A stretch of 64,000 bases of DNA from Hylemonella gracilis (GTDB lineage: Bacteria > Pseudomonadota > Gammaproteobacteria > Burkholderiales > Burkholderiaceae_C): the NCBI RefSeq assembly GCF_004328645.1, contig NZ_CP031395.1, forward strand, positions 3,758,246-3,822,245, given 5' to 3'. The translations under genes and the position numbers were made by a program. Positions 30,381 to 39,278 of the stretch are shown piece after piece. Positions within the stretch are counted from its first letter, which is position 1; each line of letters begins with the position of its first letter. The notes under the pieces are model-generated. The model was not told the DNA's origin, did not search any database, and saw only the letters and a list, made by a program, of their open reading frames with translations.

Positions 30381-30827
30381 TTATTCGTGAATTTCCGGCT
30401 CGACCAGCCGCGCCAGTTGCTCCAGCGACTCCTGCCAGCCCAGGTAGCACATCTCGGTGGGAATCATCTCGGGAATACCGTCCTGCGTAGCCGTCACTTC
30501 CGTGCCGCAAGACACGACCCGGAGCACGATGGTCGTTGTCATCAGACCGGCCGGACCGGGGGCATCGAAGCGGTCCGTGTAGCGGATCTTCTGGTTCGGC
30601 ACCAATTCCAGGTACTCGCCGCCAAAGGCATGACTTTGGCCCGTACCGAAATTCCTGAAGGCCATGCGGTAGCTACCGCCCACGCGTGCATCCATGTGTT
30701 CGACACTGCAGGTAAAGCCATAAGGCGGCAACCACTTGGCCAGGGCATCGGGTTCGAGGAAAGCGCGGTAAATGCGCTCGGGCGGCGCGCGCAGCACGCG
30801 GTGCAGTTGTACGGTACCGGTTGCCAT
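30381..30827 (-). CDS. SRPBCC/AHSA1-family protein
   Basis: A 148-residue START-like (SRPBCC) protein of the AHSA1 type: RVLRAPPERIYRAFLEPDALAKWLPP at the start, FGGEYLELVPNQKIRYTDRFD in the middle and YLGWQESLEQLARLVEP at the end. These proteins form a ligand-binding cavity and are linked with Hsp90 activation in eukaryotes, while the bacterial roles are mostly unknown. It heads a two-gene unit with the thioesterase. The region upstream to rsmD (about 118 bp) holds no recognisable gene. Confidence 0.85.
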   Translation of the reverse strand: MATGTVQLHRVLRAPPERIYRAFLEPDALAKWLPPYGFTCSVEHMDARVGGSYRMAFRNFGTGQSHAFGGEYLELVPNQKIRYTDRFDAPGPAGLMTTTIVLRVVSCGTEVTATQDGIPEMIPTEMCYLGWQESLEQLARLVEPEIHE

Positions 30828-30945
30828 GGAAATCTCCCTTGGTCAGACCACTTGCAGGACACGCGCACCACGGTGCACGCGGGAAGGGATGGATGATAAG
30901 TCGGCACCGCGCACCCTGGCCCGGGGCCTGCCCCAGGTCGCGGAC

Positions 30946-31560
30946 TCATGCGCGCCGCAACAGGTGTGCGTGCACCGCCCCAGCTCTCAGGTGCCGATAG
31001 GGTACGAGGCCCAGCGGTGCCAATTGCTCGGCCGTCCATTCGGACGGTGCCTCAAGGTAGATGTAAGCGCCGGCCTTCACGACGCGCGCAGCGGCCCGCA
31101 AGGCGGGTTCGAACAGCGGGGCGTCAAAAGGCGGGTCCAGGAACACGAGGTCCAAGCTGGCCATCGACCAGGCAGACAGCGCGGCAACACCATCGCCTCG
31201 CCGCACCATGACCTGCACACCCGCGGCATCGGCCTTCAGGTGTTCCTTGATTTTCTGGAGCTGCGCGACCAGGGCCGTATCCTGCTCGACCAGGGTGACT
31301 TCCTTCGCGCCGCGCGAAGCCGCCTCAAACCCCAGCGCACCGCTGCCCGCGAAGACGTCGACGCAGCGCCAGCCCGTGAGATCCTGGCCCAGCCAATTGA
31401 ACAGGGTCTCGCGCACGCGGTCGGGCGTGGGCCGTAAGCCGGGCTTGTCGGCGACAGGCAACTTGCTGCGCTTCCAGAGCCCGCCGATGATGCGCACTTC
31501 GTGCTTGCGGGGCTGCGCTGCCGGAGAGCGCGCCGCGGCGGGTTTGCCCTGCCGCATCAC
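30946..31560 (-). CDS. rsmD: 16S rRNA (guanine-966-N2)-methyltransferase
   Basis: A 204-residue RsmD. It methylates G966 of 16S rRNA on the small subunit using SAM. Features are VRIIGGLWKRSKLPV, RPTPDRVRETLFNWL, the SAM-site VFAGSGALGFEAASRGA and the catalytic LDPPF motif. It overlaps the upstream M16 gene by 4 bp (ATGA type), so the M16-M16-rsmD genes form one operon. In related genomes coaD commonly follows rsmD; here the next gene is the SRPBCC protein instead. Confidence 0.95.
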   Translation of the reverse strand: MMRQGKPAAARSPAAQPRKHEVRIIGGLWKRSKLPVADKPGLRPTPDRVRETLFNWLGQDLTGWRCVDVFAGSGALGFEAASRGAKEVTLVEQDTALVAQLQKIKEHLKADAAGVQVMVRRGDGVAALSAWSMASLDLVFLDPPFDAPLFEPALRAAARVVKAGAYIYLEAPSEWTAEQLAPLGLVPYRHLRAGAVHAHLLRRA

Positions 31561-32933
31561 TTGCCGCCCAGCACCACGGTCACCATGCGGTCCGCCCGCA
31601 GCTTGCGCGCGAAAGCATTCCTGATGTCCGCCACCGTGACCTTGTTCACCTGCTCGGTCCAGCTGTCCAGATAGTCCAGCGGCAGGTCATGGGCCGCGAT
31701 GTTGGCCAGGTTGTCGATCAGCTTGCGGTTGCTGTCGATGCGCAAGGCAAACCCACCGATCAGATTTGCCTTGGCCGCCTTGAGTTCGACCTCGGTGGGA
31801 CCTTGGGCCAGGAATCGGGCCAACACCTCGCGCGCCACCTTCAGCGCCGCATCCGCCTGGTCGGGCCGGGTCTGGAGGCCGATGGTGAAACTGCCCGCGT
31901 GGGCGCCAGGATTGAAGTAGCTGTACACGCTGTAGCTCAGACCACGTTTCTCACGCACCTCCTCGGTCAGGCGCGAGACGAAGCCCCCACCGCCCAGGAT
32001 GTAGTTGCCCACGGTCAGCGCGAAGTAATCCGGATCGTCCCGCTTGAAGCCGGGCTGCCCGATAAACACCTGGGCCTGCGCGGCGTCGAAGGGAATGCGG
32101 ATGTCGGCGGCCTTGTCCAGAGACGCCACCTCGGGCACGGGTGGCAGGGACGGACAGTCCTTGGCGTCGCGACTCCTGGGCAGGCGCGCCAGCAACTGAG
32201 CCGTCAGTTCCTGCGCCTGCGCGCGGTTGACTGCCCCGACGATGCTGACCTTGGCACGGCAGGCCAGGAAGGTGCGCGCATGCCAGGCCTGCATGTCGGC
32301 CACGGCAATGCGGGCGAGCGTCTCGTCCGTCATCGCCTGTCCGTAGGGGTGGGCACCGAACACCGCGCGCTGGTAGGCGCGCGAAGCCACGGTGGCCGGA
32401 CGCGTGAGGGATTCCCTCAGCGCCGCCTGCATGCGTTCGCGCTCGCGCGTCCAGACCGCCTCGGGCCAGGCCGGTTCGGCCAGCACGCGAGCTGCGAGGG
32501 CTGCGGCGCGCTGCAGCAGGTCCGGATCGGTCAGGCTGCGCAGGGAGAAGCTCACCCGATCGGTGGTGTCATCGCCACCGAACATCGCACCCAGGTCGGC
32601 CCAAGCCTCGCCCAGGGCGTTTTCGTCGAGCGCAGGCTCGCGACCGCCCTTGCCCGACGATTCCCGCACCCCCTTGCCCATCATCAGGGTGCCGGCCTCC
32701 GCCAGGCCCGCGCGGTCCACCGGATCACGCCGACCGCCGCCATCGAATTCCAGCCGCACGTCGACCATGGGCACGGCCGGGCTTTCGACCAGCCAGACCT
32801 CGGCGCCCTGCCCCGGACCTTCCGGCTGGGTCCAGTGCTGGATCGGAATGGCGGCTTGGGCCGAGACCGCGGCCAGCCCACCGACCAGCGCCGCGAGAAG
32901 CAGCGCCGCGAATTTGTTCTGCATCATGTTCAT
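31557..32933 (-). CDS. M16-family peptidase-like protein, non-catalytic
   Basis: A 458-residue M16 (pitrilysin/processing-peptidase) family protein with a Sec signal peptide (MNMMQNKFAALLLAALVGGL to AQA). It lacks the zinc HxxEH motif at the expected place (it reads AGLAEAGTLMMGKG), so it is probably the inactive partner of the adjacent M16 peptidase, like the paired subunits of mitochondrial processing peptidase. Later blocks GGGGFVSRLTEEVREKRGLSYSVYS are well conserved. ATG 32933 was chosen over the more upstream start of the open frame because a signal peptide follows directly. Likely periplasmic. Confidence 0.9.
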   Translation of the reverse strand: MNMMQNKFAALLLAALVGGLAAVSAQAAIPIQHWTQPEGPGQGAEVWLVESPAVPMVDVRLEFDGGGRRDPVDRAGLAEAGTLMMGKGVRESSGKGGREPALDENALGEAWADLGAMFGGDDTTDRVSFSLRSLTDPDLLQRAAALAARVLAEPAWPEAVWTRERERMQAALRESLTRPATVASRAYQRAVFGAHPYGQAMTDETLARIAVADMQAWHARTFLACRAKVSIVGAVNRAQAQELTAQLLARLPRSRDAKDCPSLPPVPEVASLDKAADIRIPFDAAQAQVFIGQPGFKRDDPDYFALTVGNYILGGGGFVSRLTEEVREKRGLSYSVYSYFNPGAHAGSFTIGLQTRPDQADAALKVAREVLARFLAQGPTEVELKAAKANLIGGFALRIDSNRKLIDNLANIAAHDLPLDYLDSWTEQVNKVTVADIRNAFARKLRADRMVTVVLGGK

Positions 32934-32983
32934 GTTCCGTTCACGCCTGGGTTTGCGCCGGGTTGCATCGCTCGGTGGCACGC

Positions 32984-34435
32984 TCAGAAATCCCTGCCAC
33001 CGCCCAGGCCTCCTCGGGGGCGCGCGCGCCGCTGCGGGTCCGGCGGCAGCGGATGCAAGACGCCCACGGTCAATGTGTCCTCGCCGAAATAGCGCGTGGC
33101 GACGTTCTGCACCTGCTGGGAAGTGATGGTGCGCAGTTGGGCCAGCAGCCGGTCATCCGCGTCCAGCGGCAACCCCAGCATGGCGTTGGCGCCCAGCTTG
33201 CGCGCGCGGTAGAACAGGGAGTCACGCTGGTAGACCTCGCTGGCCATCCACTGCGTCTTGACGCGCTGCAGCTCGGCCTCGCTGACACCCTCGCGCGCGA
33301 TGCGCGCGATCTGCTCGCGCAAGGCCGTCTCCAGTTCGGTCGGGGTCCTTCCGGCCGCGGGCGAACCATCCAGCACAAAGAGTTGCGGGCCGCGGCCCAT
33401 CAGGCCATTGCTCGCACCGGCGGTGTCAGCCACGCGCTTGGCATTGCTGCCCTGGCCCTGCACCAGAGCGCGCTGCAGGCGCGCACCGTCGTAGCCATCC
33501 AGCACGGCGGCGAGCACCGTCAGGGCCATCGCGTCCCAGTCCTCCGCCGTGGGCGCGACCACGTTGCGCAAGCCCGGCACCTTCCAGGCCAAGGCCACGT
33601 AGGCCTGTTCCGCGGGTGCCTTGACTTCCACGCGCTTCACCCCCGCCTGCGATGGCTCGACGCGCGGCTTGCGCTCGGGCAGGGCACGCGTGGGCAAGCC
33701 GCCGTAATACTGCTCGGCCCAGCGTCGCACTTGCGGCACCTTCACGTCACCGGCCACCACCACCACGGCGTTGGCAGGCAGGTACCAGTCACGGTGGAAG
33801 GCGCGCACGTCGTCCGGGCGCAGATTGTCCAGATCATTCATCCAGCCCACGATGGGACGCCGGTAAGGCGAGGCCACGAAGGCCGTGGCTTCCAACGTCT
33901 CGTAGAGCAGCGCACGCGGCTCGTCCTCGGTGCGCATGCGCCGCTCTTCCTTGACCACCTCGATTTCCTTGGCGAATTCGCTGTCGGGCCAACGGTTGTG
34001 GGCGAAGCGGTCGGCTTCGAGTTTCATCACATCTTCCAGGCGTCCCGCGGGGATCTGCTGGAAGTAGCCTGTGTAATCGCTGGCGGTGAACGCGTTCTCG
34101 CGCCCGCCCAGGGCGGCGACGCGGCGCGAGAACTCGCCCGCGGCCGTGCCACCCGCCGCCGATTGCGTGCCCTTGAACATCATGTGCTCCAGCACATGGG
34201 CCACGCCACTCTTGCCATCCACCTCGTCCATGCTGCCCGCGCGCACCCAGAGCATGTGGACGGCGGTCGGCGCGCGCCGGTCCACCTGCACGATCAGAGT
34301 CATCCCGTTGGCCAGGGTGAATTGCTGGGGTTTGGCATTGATGGCCGTTTGGGCCGGATGTTGCGCCTGGGCTCCCGTCCAGGACACCAGCAAGGCGAAA
34401 AAACAGATGAATAGGCGTTTCATAGAATGCGACAT
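32984..34435 (-). CDS. M16-family zinc peptidase
   Basis: A 483-residue secreted M16 metallopeptidase. A signal peptide occupies about residues 5-25 and the inverted zinc motif HVLEH is at residues 80-84 (His80, Glu83, His84); FTLANGMTLIVQ and ALGGRENAFTASDYTGYFQ are typical. It is followed by the non-catalytic M16 gene after 50 bp, so the pair probably forms a heterodimer in the periplasm. ATG 34435 (MSHSMKRLF) has AAGGG 10 nt upstream. It is divergent from ftsY with only 16 bp between the two starts. Confidence 0.92.
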   Translation of the reverse strand: MSHSMKRLFICFFALLVSWTGAQAQHPAQTAINAKPQQFTLANGMTLIVQVDRRAPTAVHMLWVRAGSMDEVDGKSGVAHVLEHMMFKGTQSAAGGTAAGEFSRRVAALGGRENAFTASDYTGYFQQIPAGRLEDVMKLEADRFAHNRWPDSEFAKEIEVVKEERRMRTEDEPRALLYETLEATAFVASPYRRPIVGWMNDLDNLRPDDVRAFHRDWYLPANAVVVVAGDVKVPQVRRWAEQYYGGLPTRALPERKPRVEPSQAGVKRVEVKAPAEQAYVALAWKVPGLRNVVAPTAEDWDAMALTVLAAVLDGYDGARLQRALVQGQGSNAKRVADTAGASNGLMGRGPQLFVLDGSPAAGRTPTELETALREQIARIAREGVSEAELQRVKTQWMASEVYQRDSLFYRARKLGANAMLGLPLDADDRLLAQLRTITSQQVQNVATRYFGEDTLTVGVLHPLPPDPQRRARPRGGLGGGRDF

Positions 34436-34451
34436 TGTAGGAATGCCCTTC

Positions 34452-35450
34452 ATGTTCAGTATCTTCAGAAGCAAATCGTCGACCGGAGTTCATTCCCAGC
34501 CCACGCCCCCCGCCTCGCAGAGTCAGCCCCGCGAGGGCTGGCTCGGAAAATTGCGTGCGGGCCTGCGCAAGACGGGCAGTGGCATCGCCACGGTGTTCAC
34601 TGGAACGCGCATCGACGACGCGCTCTATGAACAACTGGAGGAGGCGCTGCTAATGGCCGATGCAGGCGTCAAGGCTACACAGTATTTACTCGACGATTTA
34701 AAACGCCGTGTAAAGGAAAGCAAAGCCACCGAGCCCGCCTCGGTCAAGGCCTTGCTGGTCGACGCGCTGGCCGAATTGCTCGCGCCACTGGAGCAAACCC
34801 TGAGCGTGGGCACGCACAAGCCGACCGTGATCATGGTCGCGGGTGTGAACGGCGCCGGCAAGACCACCAGCATCGGCAAGCTCACCCACCACCTCGCCGA
34901 AGCAGGTGCCAGCGTGCTGCTGGCGGCGGCTGACACCTTCCGCGCCGCGGCACGCGAGCAACTCATGGTCTGGGCCGACCGCAACCGCCAGGGCACGGGC
35001 AGCGTGGACATCGTGCACCAGGCCGGCGGAGATCCGGCCTCGGTCTGCTTCGACGCCGTCAGCGCGGGCAAGGCGCGTGGCAAGGACGTGGTGCTGGTGG
35101 ACACGGCGGGCCGCCTTCCCACGCAGCTGCACCTGATGGAAGAGCTCAGGAAGATCAAGCGCGTGGTGCAGAAAGCCGATGAAACGGCCCCCCATGAAGT
35201 CCTGCTCGTCATCGATGGCAACACCGGTCAGAACGCGCTGGCGCAGGTGCAGTCCTTCGACGAAACGCTGGGCCTGACCGGCCTCATCGTCACCAAGCTC
35301 GATGGCACGGCCAAGGGCGGCGTGCTGGCGGCGATTGCGCTGCTGTCGCGCGAGCGGCCTCTCCCCGTCTATTTCATCGGCGTGGGCGAGCAGATCGACG
35401 AGCTTGAGACCTTCAGCGCGCGGGAATTCGCACAGGCGCTGCTGGACTGA
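34452..35450 (+). CDS. ftsY: Signal recognition particle receptor FtsY
   Basis: A 332-residue SRP GTPase that docks ribosome-nascent chain complexes at the inner membrane. The N domain (ALYEQLEEALLMADAGVKAT), P-loop GVNGAGKTTSIGKL, DTFRAAAREQL, VDTAGRLPTQ and the TKLDGTAKGG motifs are present. The acidic A domain is nearly absent, giving a short FtsY. ATG 34452 was chosen because AGGA lies 9 nt upstream; ATG 34443 is the alternative and the open frame runs back to 34086. Divergent with the M16 peptidase operon over a very short gap. Confidence 0.96.
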   Translation: MFSIFRSKSSTGVHSQPTPPASQSQPREGWLGKLRAGLRKTGSGIATVFTGTRIDDALYEQLEEALLMADAGVKATQYLLDDLKRRVKESKATEPASVKALLVDALAELLAPLEQTLSVGTHKPTVIMVAGVNGAGKTTSIGKLTHHLAEAGASVLLAAADTFRAAAREQLMVWADRNRQGTGSVDIVHQAGGDPASVCFDAVSAGKARGKDVVLVDTAGRLPTQLHLMEELRKIKRVVQKADETAPHEVLLVIDGNTGQNALAQVQSFDETLGLTGLIVTKLDGTAKGGVLAAIALLSRERPLPVYFIGVGEQIDELETFSAREFAQALLD

Positions 35451-35519
35451 TGGGGCTCACTTGCCAGCGGCAGGCTGCCCTGCGCTGAATGGACGCCGAG
35501 CGCCCCGGAAAGCGCGCCA

Positions 35520-36440
35520 TCAACTGCTGGGGCGCAGATGTTTGCGCGCCAAGGCCAGAAAAGCCATCGCCGCAGGACTCAACGGTTGCTTGGCCAGCCG
35601 GATCGCCACGACAGGAAACTCCAGCACCGGCCTGGCGATGGGGACGGCACGCAGGTCTGGCGGCATCAGCCGTGCCACATAACGCGGCAAGAGAGCCAGA
35701 CCCATCCCGGCCTGCATCATTCCGAATGCGGTGCTCAACATGGCGACGTGCTGCACCACCTGCGGGTACACATTGGCCACGGCACTCAACTCACGGCTGA
35801 TGGCGCGCCAGACCACGGCATCCGGGTTCACATGCACCATGGGCAACCCATCCAGATCACGGCCTTGCACGCTGGCGCGACCCGCCAAGGCGTGGTCCTG
35901 TCGCATGAACAGGGCCATGCGTTCGGTGAAGAGCCGCTCCGTGGCGAGGTCGGAATGCATGTTCCCGATGTCTGACCCCAGCGCCAGATCGACCTCCCGC
36001 GACAGGACCATGGACACCATTTGTGCCGCTGTGCTGTCGTGCACCGTGGCCACCAGCTGCGGGTAAGCCGCAGAAAAACGCGCCAGCAGCGCGGGCAGCA
36101 ACGCCCCGGCGGTCAGGTGCCCCACCGCAACCATCACGCGGCCTTCTTTCAATTGCGCCTGCGAGCGGCAGGAACGCACCGTTTCGTCCATCATCCGCAA
36201 CGCGCGCTGCGCGGTATCCGCCAGCAACTGGCCCGCATCGGTGAGTCGGATACGCCGGCCCCGCACCACCAGAGGCTGCCCCACCTCGCGTTCCATGCGC
36301 TTGACCAGATGACTCACGGCCGGTTGAGTCAAGCCCAAGGCATCGGCGGCGAGCGTGAAACTGCCCGTCTGGGCAATGGCCACCAGGGCTCGAAATTGTT
36401 GCAGTGACACTTCGTCGTTGGGAATCGGCAGGCTCTTCAT
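35520..36440 (-). CDS. LysR-family transcriptional regulator
   Basis: A 306-residue LysR-type regulator with a clear helix-turn-helix (SLQQFRALVAIAQTGSFTLAADALGLTQPAVSHLVKRME) and a normal effector domain. It is divergent from the Bug-type binding protein and the gamma-glutamyltransferase genes, the usual arrangement for a LysR protein and its target. A perfect 15-bp palindrome overlaps its start codon and is a plausible autoregulatory site. The coinducer is unknown but is likely a compound handled by the two divergent genes. Confidence 0.92.
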   Translation of the reverse strand: MKSLPIPNDEVSLQQFRALVAIAQTGSFTLAADALGLTQPAVSHLVKRMEREVGQPLVVRGRRIRLTDAGQLLADTAQRALRMMDETVRSCRSQAQLKEGRVMVAVGHLTAGALLPALLARFSAAYPQLVATVHDSTAAQMVSMVLSREVDLALGSDIGNMHSDLATERLFTERMALFMRQDHALAGRASVQGRDLDGLPMVHVNPDAVVWRAISRELSAVANVYPQVVQHVAMLSTAFGMMQAGMGLALLPRYVARLMPPDLRAVPIARPVLEFPVVAIRLAKQPLSPAAMAFLALARKHLRPSS

Positions 36441-36453
36441 GACGTGACGTCAT
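36439..36453. promoter_or_regulatory. 15-bp palindrome at the LysR start
   Basis: ATGACGT (36439-36445), a central G, and ACGTCAT (36447-36453) form a perfect odd palindrome that overlaps the LysR start codon. The adjacent 36454-36480 stretch is AT-rich and likely holds the divergent promoters for the regulator and the binding-protein gene. LysR proteins bind interrupted palindromes of about this size, so this may be the recognition site. Confidence 0.5.
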
Positions 36454-36564
36454 AGTGAAATAAATCTGATTATCTGTTTTGATGTGCCAACGAAGCCTAG
36501 AGTGCCCCAAGTCTGAGGCGTTCACCCCAGCGTTTTAGTTTGCTCACTTGCAAGGAAGAGAACC

Positions 36565-37536
36565 ATGATCCGTCGCCATCTCCTTCTGCGCGGCTTGGCC
36601 GCCGCGCTGGCGTTGGGCGCCGTTGCGCCCCTGACCCTGGCCCAGTCCGCCAAGCCCATCCGCCTGGTGGTCCCCTTCCCTGCGGGCGGTGCCACCGACC
36701 TGTTCGCGCGCACGCTGTCGCAAAAAATGGGGGAGAAACTGGGCACCACCATCGTGATCGACAACAAGCCGGGCGCCGGTGGCAGCCTGGGTTCGGACTT
36801 GGTCGCCCGCGCACCGGCCGATGGCTTGACACTGCTGCTGGCGACGACCAGCACGCACTCTATTGGACCGGCCCTGGGCGGCAAGCTGCCCTACGACACG
36901 GTGCGTGACTTCACGCCGATCGCGCATGTGGGCAATGCGCCCAGCATCATGTTGGTGCCCAATGATTCCCCGGCCAAGACCGTCAAGGAATGGATCGAGT
37001 ACGCCAGGAAAAATCCCAACCAGCTGAACTATGCCTCCAGCGGCAACGGCACCATCGTCCAGTTGACGGCCGAACTGTTCAAGGCGCAGGCGGGACTGCA
37101 GGTGACCCATGTCCCCTACAAGGGCACGGCGCTGGCCATACCCGACTTGATCAGCGGTCAAGTTCAGGTGATGTTTGATTCGTTGCCGACAGGCATGCCC
37201 CATGTTCGCGATGGACGCCTGCGCGCACTTGGCGTCACCACGCTCAAGCGCAGCCCCCTCGCGCCCGACCTGCCCCCCGTGGCCGACACGCTCCCGGGCT
37301 TCGAGTCGAACACCTGGTTCGGCCTGTACGGCCCCAGGGACTTGCCGGCCGAGGTCGTCACCCGCGTGAACACCGCCGCGAATCAGGCGCTGAATGATGC
37401 CGAGGTGCGCGCCAAGCTCACCACGCTGGGCATCGAACCGGTCAACAGCACCCCGCAGCAATTCAGCAAGATGGTGGCGGCCGACCTCGCCAAGTGGAAG
37501 CAGATCATCGTCGAGCGCAAGATCGTCAACGAATAG
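36565..37536 (+). CDS. Bug/TctC-family tripartite tricarboxylate binding protein
   Basis: A 323-residue periplasmic binding protein with a signal peptide (MIRRHLLLRGLAAALALGAV to LAQ) and the Bug signature KPIRLVVPFPAGGATDLFAR, followed by VIDNKPGAGGSLGSD. Bug proteins are abundant in Burkholderiales and bind carboxylates or amides such as glutamate, citrate or nicotinate. The TctA/TctB membrane partners are absent here, so it would use a permease encoded elsewhere or act in signalling. It is followed after 24 bp by a gamma-glutamyltransferase gene, which suggests a gamma-glutamyl or glutamate ligand. Confidence 0.93.
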   Translation: MIRRHLLLRGLAAALALGAVAPLTLAQSAKPIRLVVPFPAGGATDLFARTLSQKMGEKLGTTIVIDNKPGAGGSLGSDLVARAPADGLTLLLATTSTHSIGPALGGKLPYDTVRDFTPIAHVGNAPSIMLVPNDSPAKTVKEWIEYARKNPNQLNYASSGNGTIVQLTAELFKAQAGLQVTHVPYKGTALAIPDLISGQVQVMFDSLPTGMPHVRDGRLRALGVTTLKRSPLAPDLPPVADTLPGFESNTWFGLYGPRDLPAEVVTRVNTAANQALNDAEVRAKLTTLGIEPVNSTPQQFSKMVAADLAKWKQIIVERKIVNE

Positions 37537-37560
37537 TCCCCTTCCTGCAAACGGAAAGTC

Positions 37561-39174
37561 ATGCAGTTCAACTACCACAACCCCTACCTCTCCACCCGCA
37601 TTCCGGTTTTCGCGCGTAACGTCGTCTCCACCTCGCATCCGTTGGCGGCGCAAGCGGGTCTGCGCGTCCTGCAGCAAGGTGGCAACGCGGTGGATGCAGC
37701 GATTGCCACCGCCGCGGTGATGACGTTGGTGGAACCCGTGAGCAATGGTCTGGGCAGTGATGCGTTCTGCATTTTGTGGGATGGACAGCAGTTGCACGGT
37801 CTCAATGCCTCAGGCCAAGCACCACAGGCCTGGACCGTCGAGTACTTCAAGGCCAAGTGCGGGACAAGCGCCGCCACGCCGCCCATGCGCGGCATCGACT
37901 CCGTGACCGTCCCCGGCGCAGTGCGCGGTTGGGTGGCTCTGAGTGAGCGCTTCGGCAAGCTGCCCTTTGGCGACCTGATGGCGCCCGCCATCGAAGTGGC
38001 CGAACGAGGTTATCTGGTCCCCCCGGTCGTGCAACAGAAGTGGGCCGCTGCCACGCCTCTGCTGAGGGACATCGCGGGCTTTGCCGACACTTTCCTGCCT
38101 TGGGGCCGCGCTCCGGAAATTGGCGAATTGTTCCGCTTCCCGACGGCGGCGCGCGCGCTCAAGGCCATCGCCGCGACACGCGGAGATGCCCTCTACGAAG
38201 GGGAGATCGCCGAAGCCCTGGTTGCGTATGCCCGGGCACAGGGCGGCGCCATGACGCTGCGTGACCTGTCCTCCTATCGGCCTGAGTGGGTAGAGCCTAT
38301 CGCCCGCGATTACCGGGGCTACACCCTGCACGAAATTCCGCCCAACGGCCAGGGTATCGCCGCATTGATCGCGCTGGGCATCCTGGAACAGTTTGACGTG
38401 GCGAGTCTGCCAGTGGACTCGGCGGCGTCTCAGCATCTGCAGATCGAGGCCATGAAGCTCGCTTTTGCCGATGTCTATCACTACGTGTCTGACCCCTCGA
38501 CCATGACGGTCACGCCAGCGCAGATGCTGGACGACGCCTACCTGGCATCGCGCGCCCGCATGATTGACCCGCGCCGCGCGCAGAACTTCGCGGCGGGCAA
38601 CCCGGTCAAAGGCGGCACCATCTACCTCACGGCAGCCGACGAGAACGGGATGATGGTCAGCTTCATCCAAAGCAACTACATGGGCTTTGGTTCAGGCTGC
38701 GTGGAACCCACCTACGGCATCAGCCTGCAGAATCGGGGACACGGCTTCAGCCTCCAAGCCGACAGCCCCAATGTCGTGGCCCCTGGCAAGCGTCCGTTCC
38801 ACACCATCATCCCGGCGTTCCTGACCAAGGACGGTCAACCGGTGATGAGCTACGGCGTCATGGGCGGCAATATGCAACCTCAGGGGCACATGCAGACCCT
38901 GGTCCGCATGCTGGACTATCACCAGGGACTCCAAGCCGCCTGCGATGCCCCGCGCTGGCGTTTCAACAAAGGACTGAACATCAATGTGGAGGCGGCGATG
39001 CAGGCCAGCACCCTGCAAGGTCTGCAGGACCTGGGCCATGAAATCGACGTGATCCATGACTCCTACCAGGACTTTGGCGCCGGGCAGTTCATTTGGCGTC
39101 TTGGTGATCCGGCCGTCGAGGGCTATGTGGCGGCCAGCGACCCGCGCCGCGACGGCTTGGCCGCTGGCTATTGA
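37561..39174 (+). CDS. Gamma-glutamyltransferase family protein
   Basis: A 537-residue Ntn-hydrolase of the gamma-glutamyltranspeptidase family. It opens with the NVVSTSHPLAAQAGLRVLQQGGNAVDAAIA block; the expected self-cleavage site is at KGGTIYLTAADENG with the nucleophile threonine at about residue 353, and GGNMQPQGHMQ sits where the family has the second glycine-rich loop. No signal peptide is obvious, unlike periplasmic Ggt; the GGT-family acylases that lack one often act on amides. With the Bug protein it makes a likely two-gene operon under the divergent LysR. Substrate: gamma-glutamyl compound or an acylated amine, not settled. Confidence 0.9.
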   Translation: MQFNYHNPYLSTRIPVFARNVVSTSHPLAAQAGLRVLQQGGNAVDAAIATAAVMTLVEPVSNGLGSDAFCILWDGQQLHGLNASGQAPQAWTVEYFKAKCGTSAATPPMRGIDSVTVPGAVRGWVALSERFGKLPFGDLMAPAIEVAERGYLVPPVVQQKWAAATPLLRDIAGFADTFLPWGRAPEIGELFRFPTAARALKAIAATRGDALYEGEIAEALVAYARAQGGAMTLRDLSSYRPEWVEPIARDYRGYTLHEIPPNGQGIAALIALGILEQFDVASLPVDSAASQHLQIEAMKLAFADVYHYVSDPSTMTVTPAQMLDDAYLASRARMIDPRRAQNFAAGNPVKGGTIYLTAADENGMMVSFIQSNYMGFGSGCVEPTYGISLQNRGHGFSLQADSPNVVAPGKRPFHTIIPAFLTKDGQPVMSYGVMGGNMQPQGHMQTLVRMLDYHQGLQAACDAPRWRFNKGLNINVEAAMQASTLQGLQDLGHEIDVIHDSYQDFGAGQFIWRLGDPAVEGYVAASDPRRDGLAAGY

Positions 39175-39278
39175 GATCGGCACGGCACCATCATCGACCC
39201 CCGTTGGCATTACGCCGAGGTACCGAAACCCGGTGCAACACGGCATCCGCCGTGGTCGACCGAACCGAGGGCGGCCCG

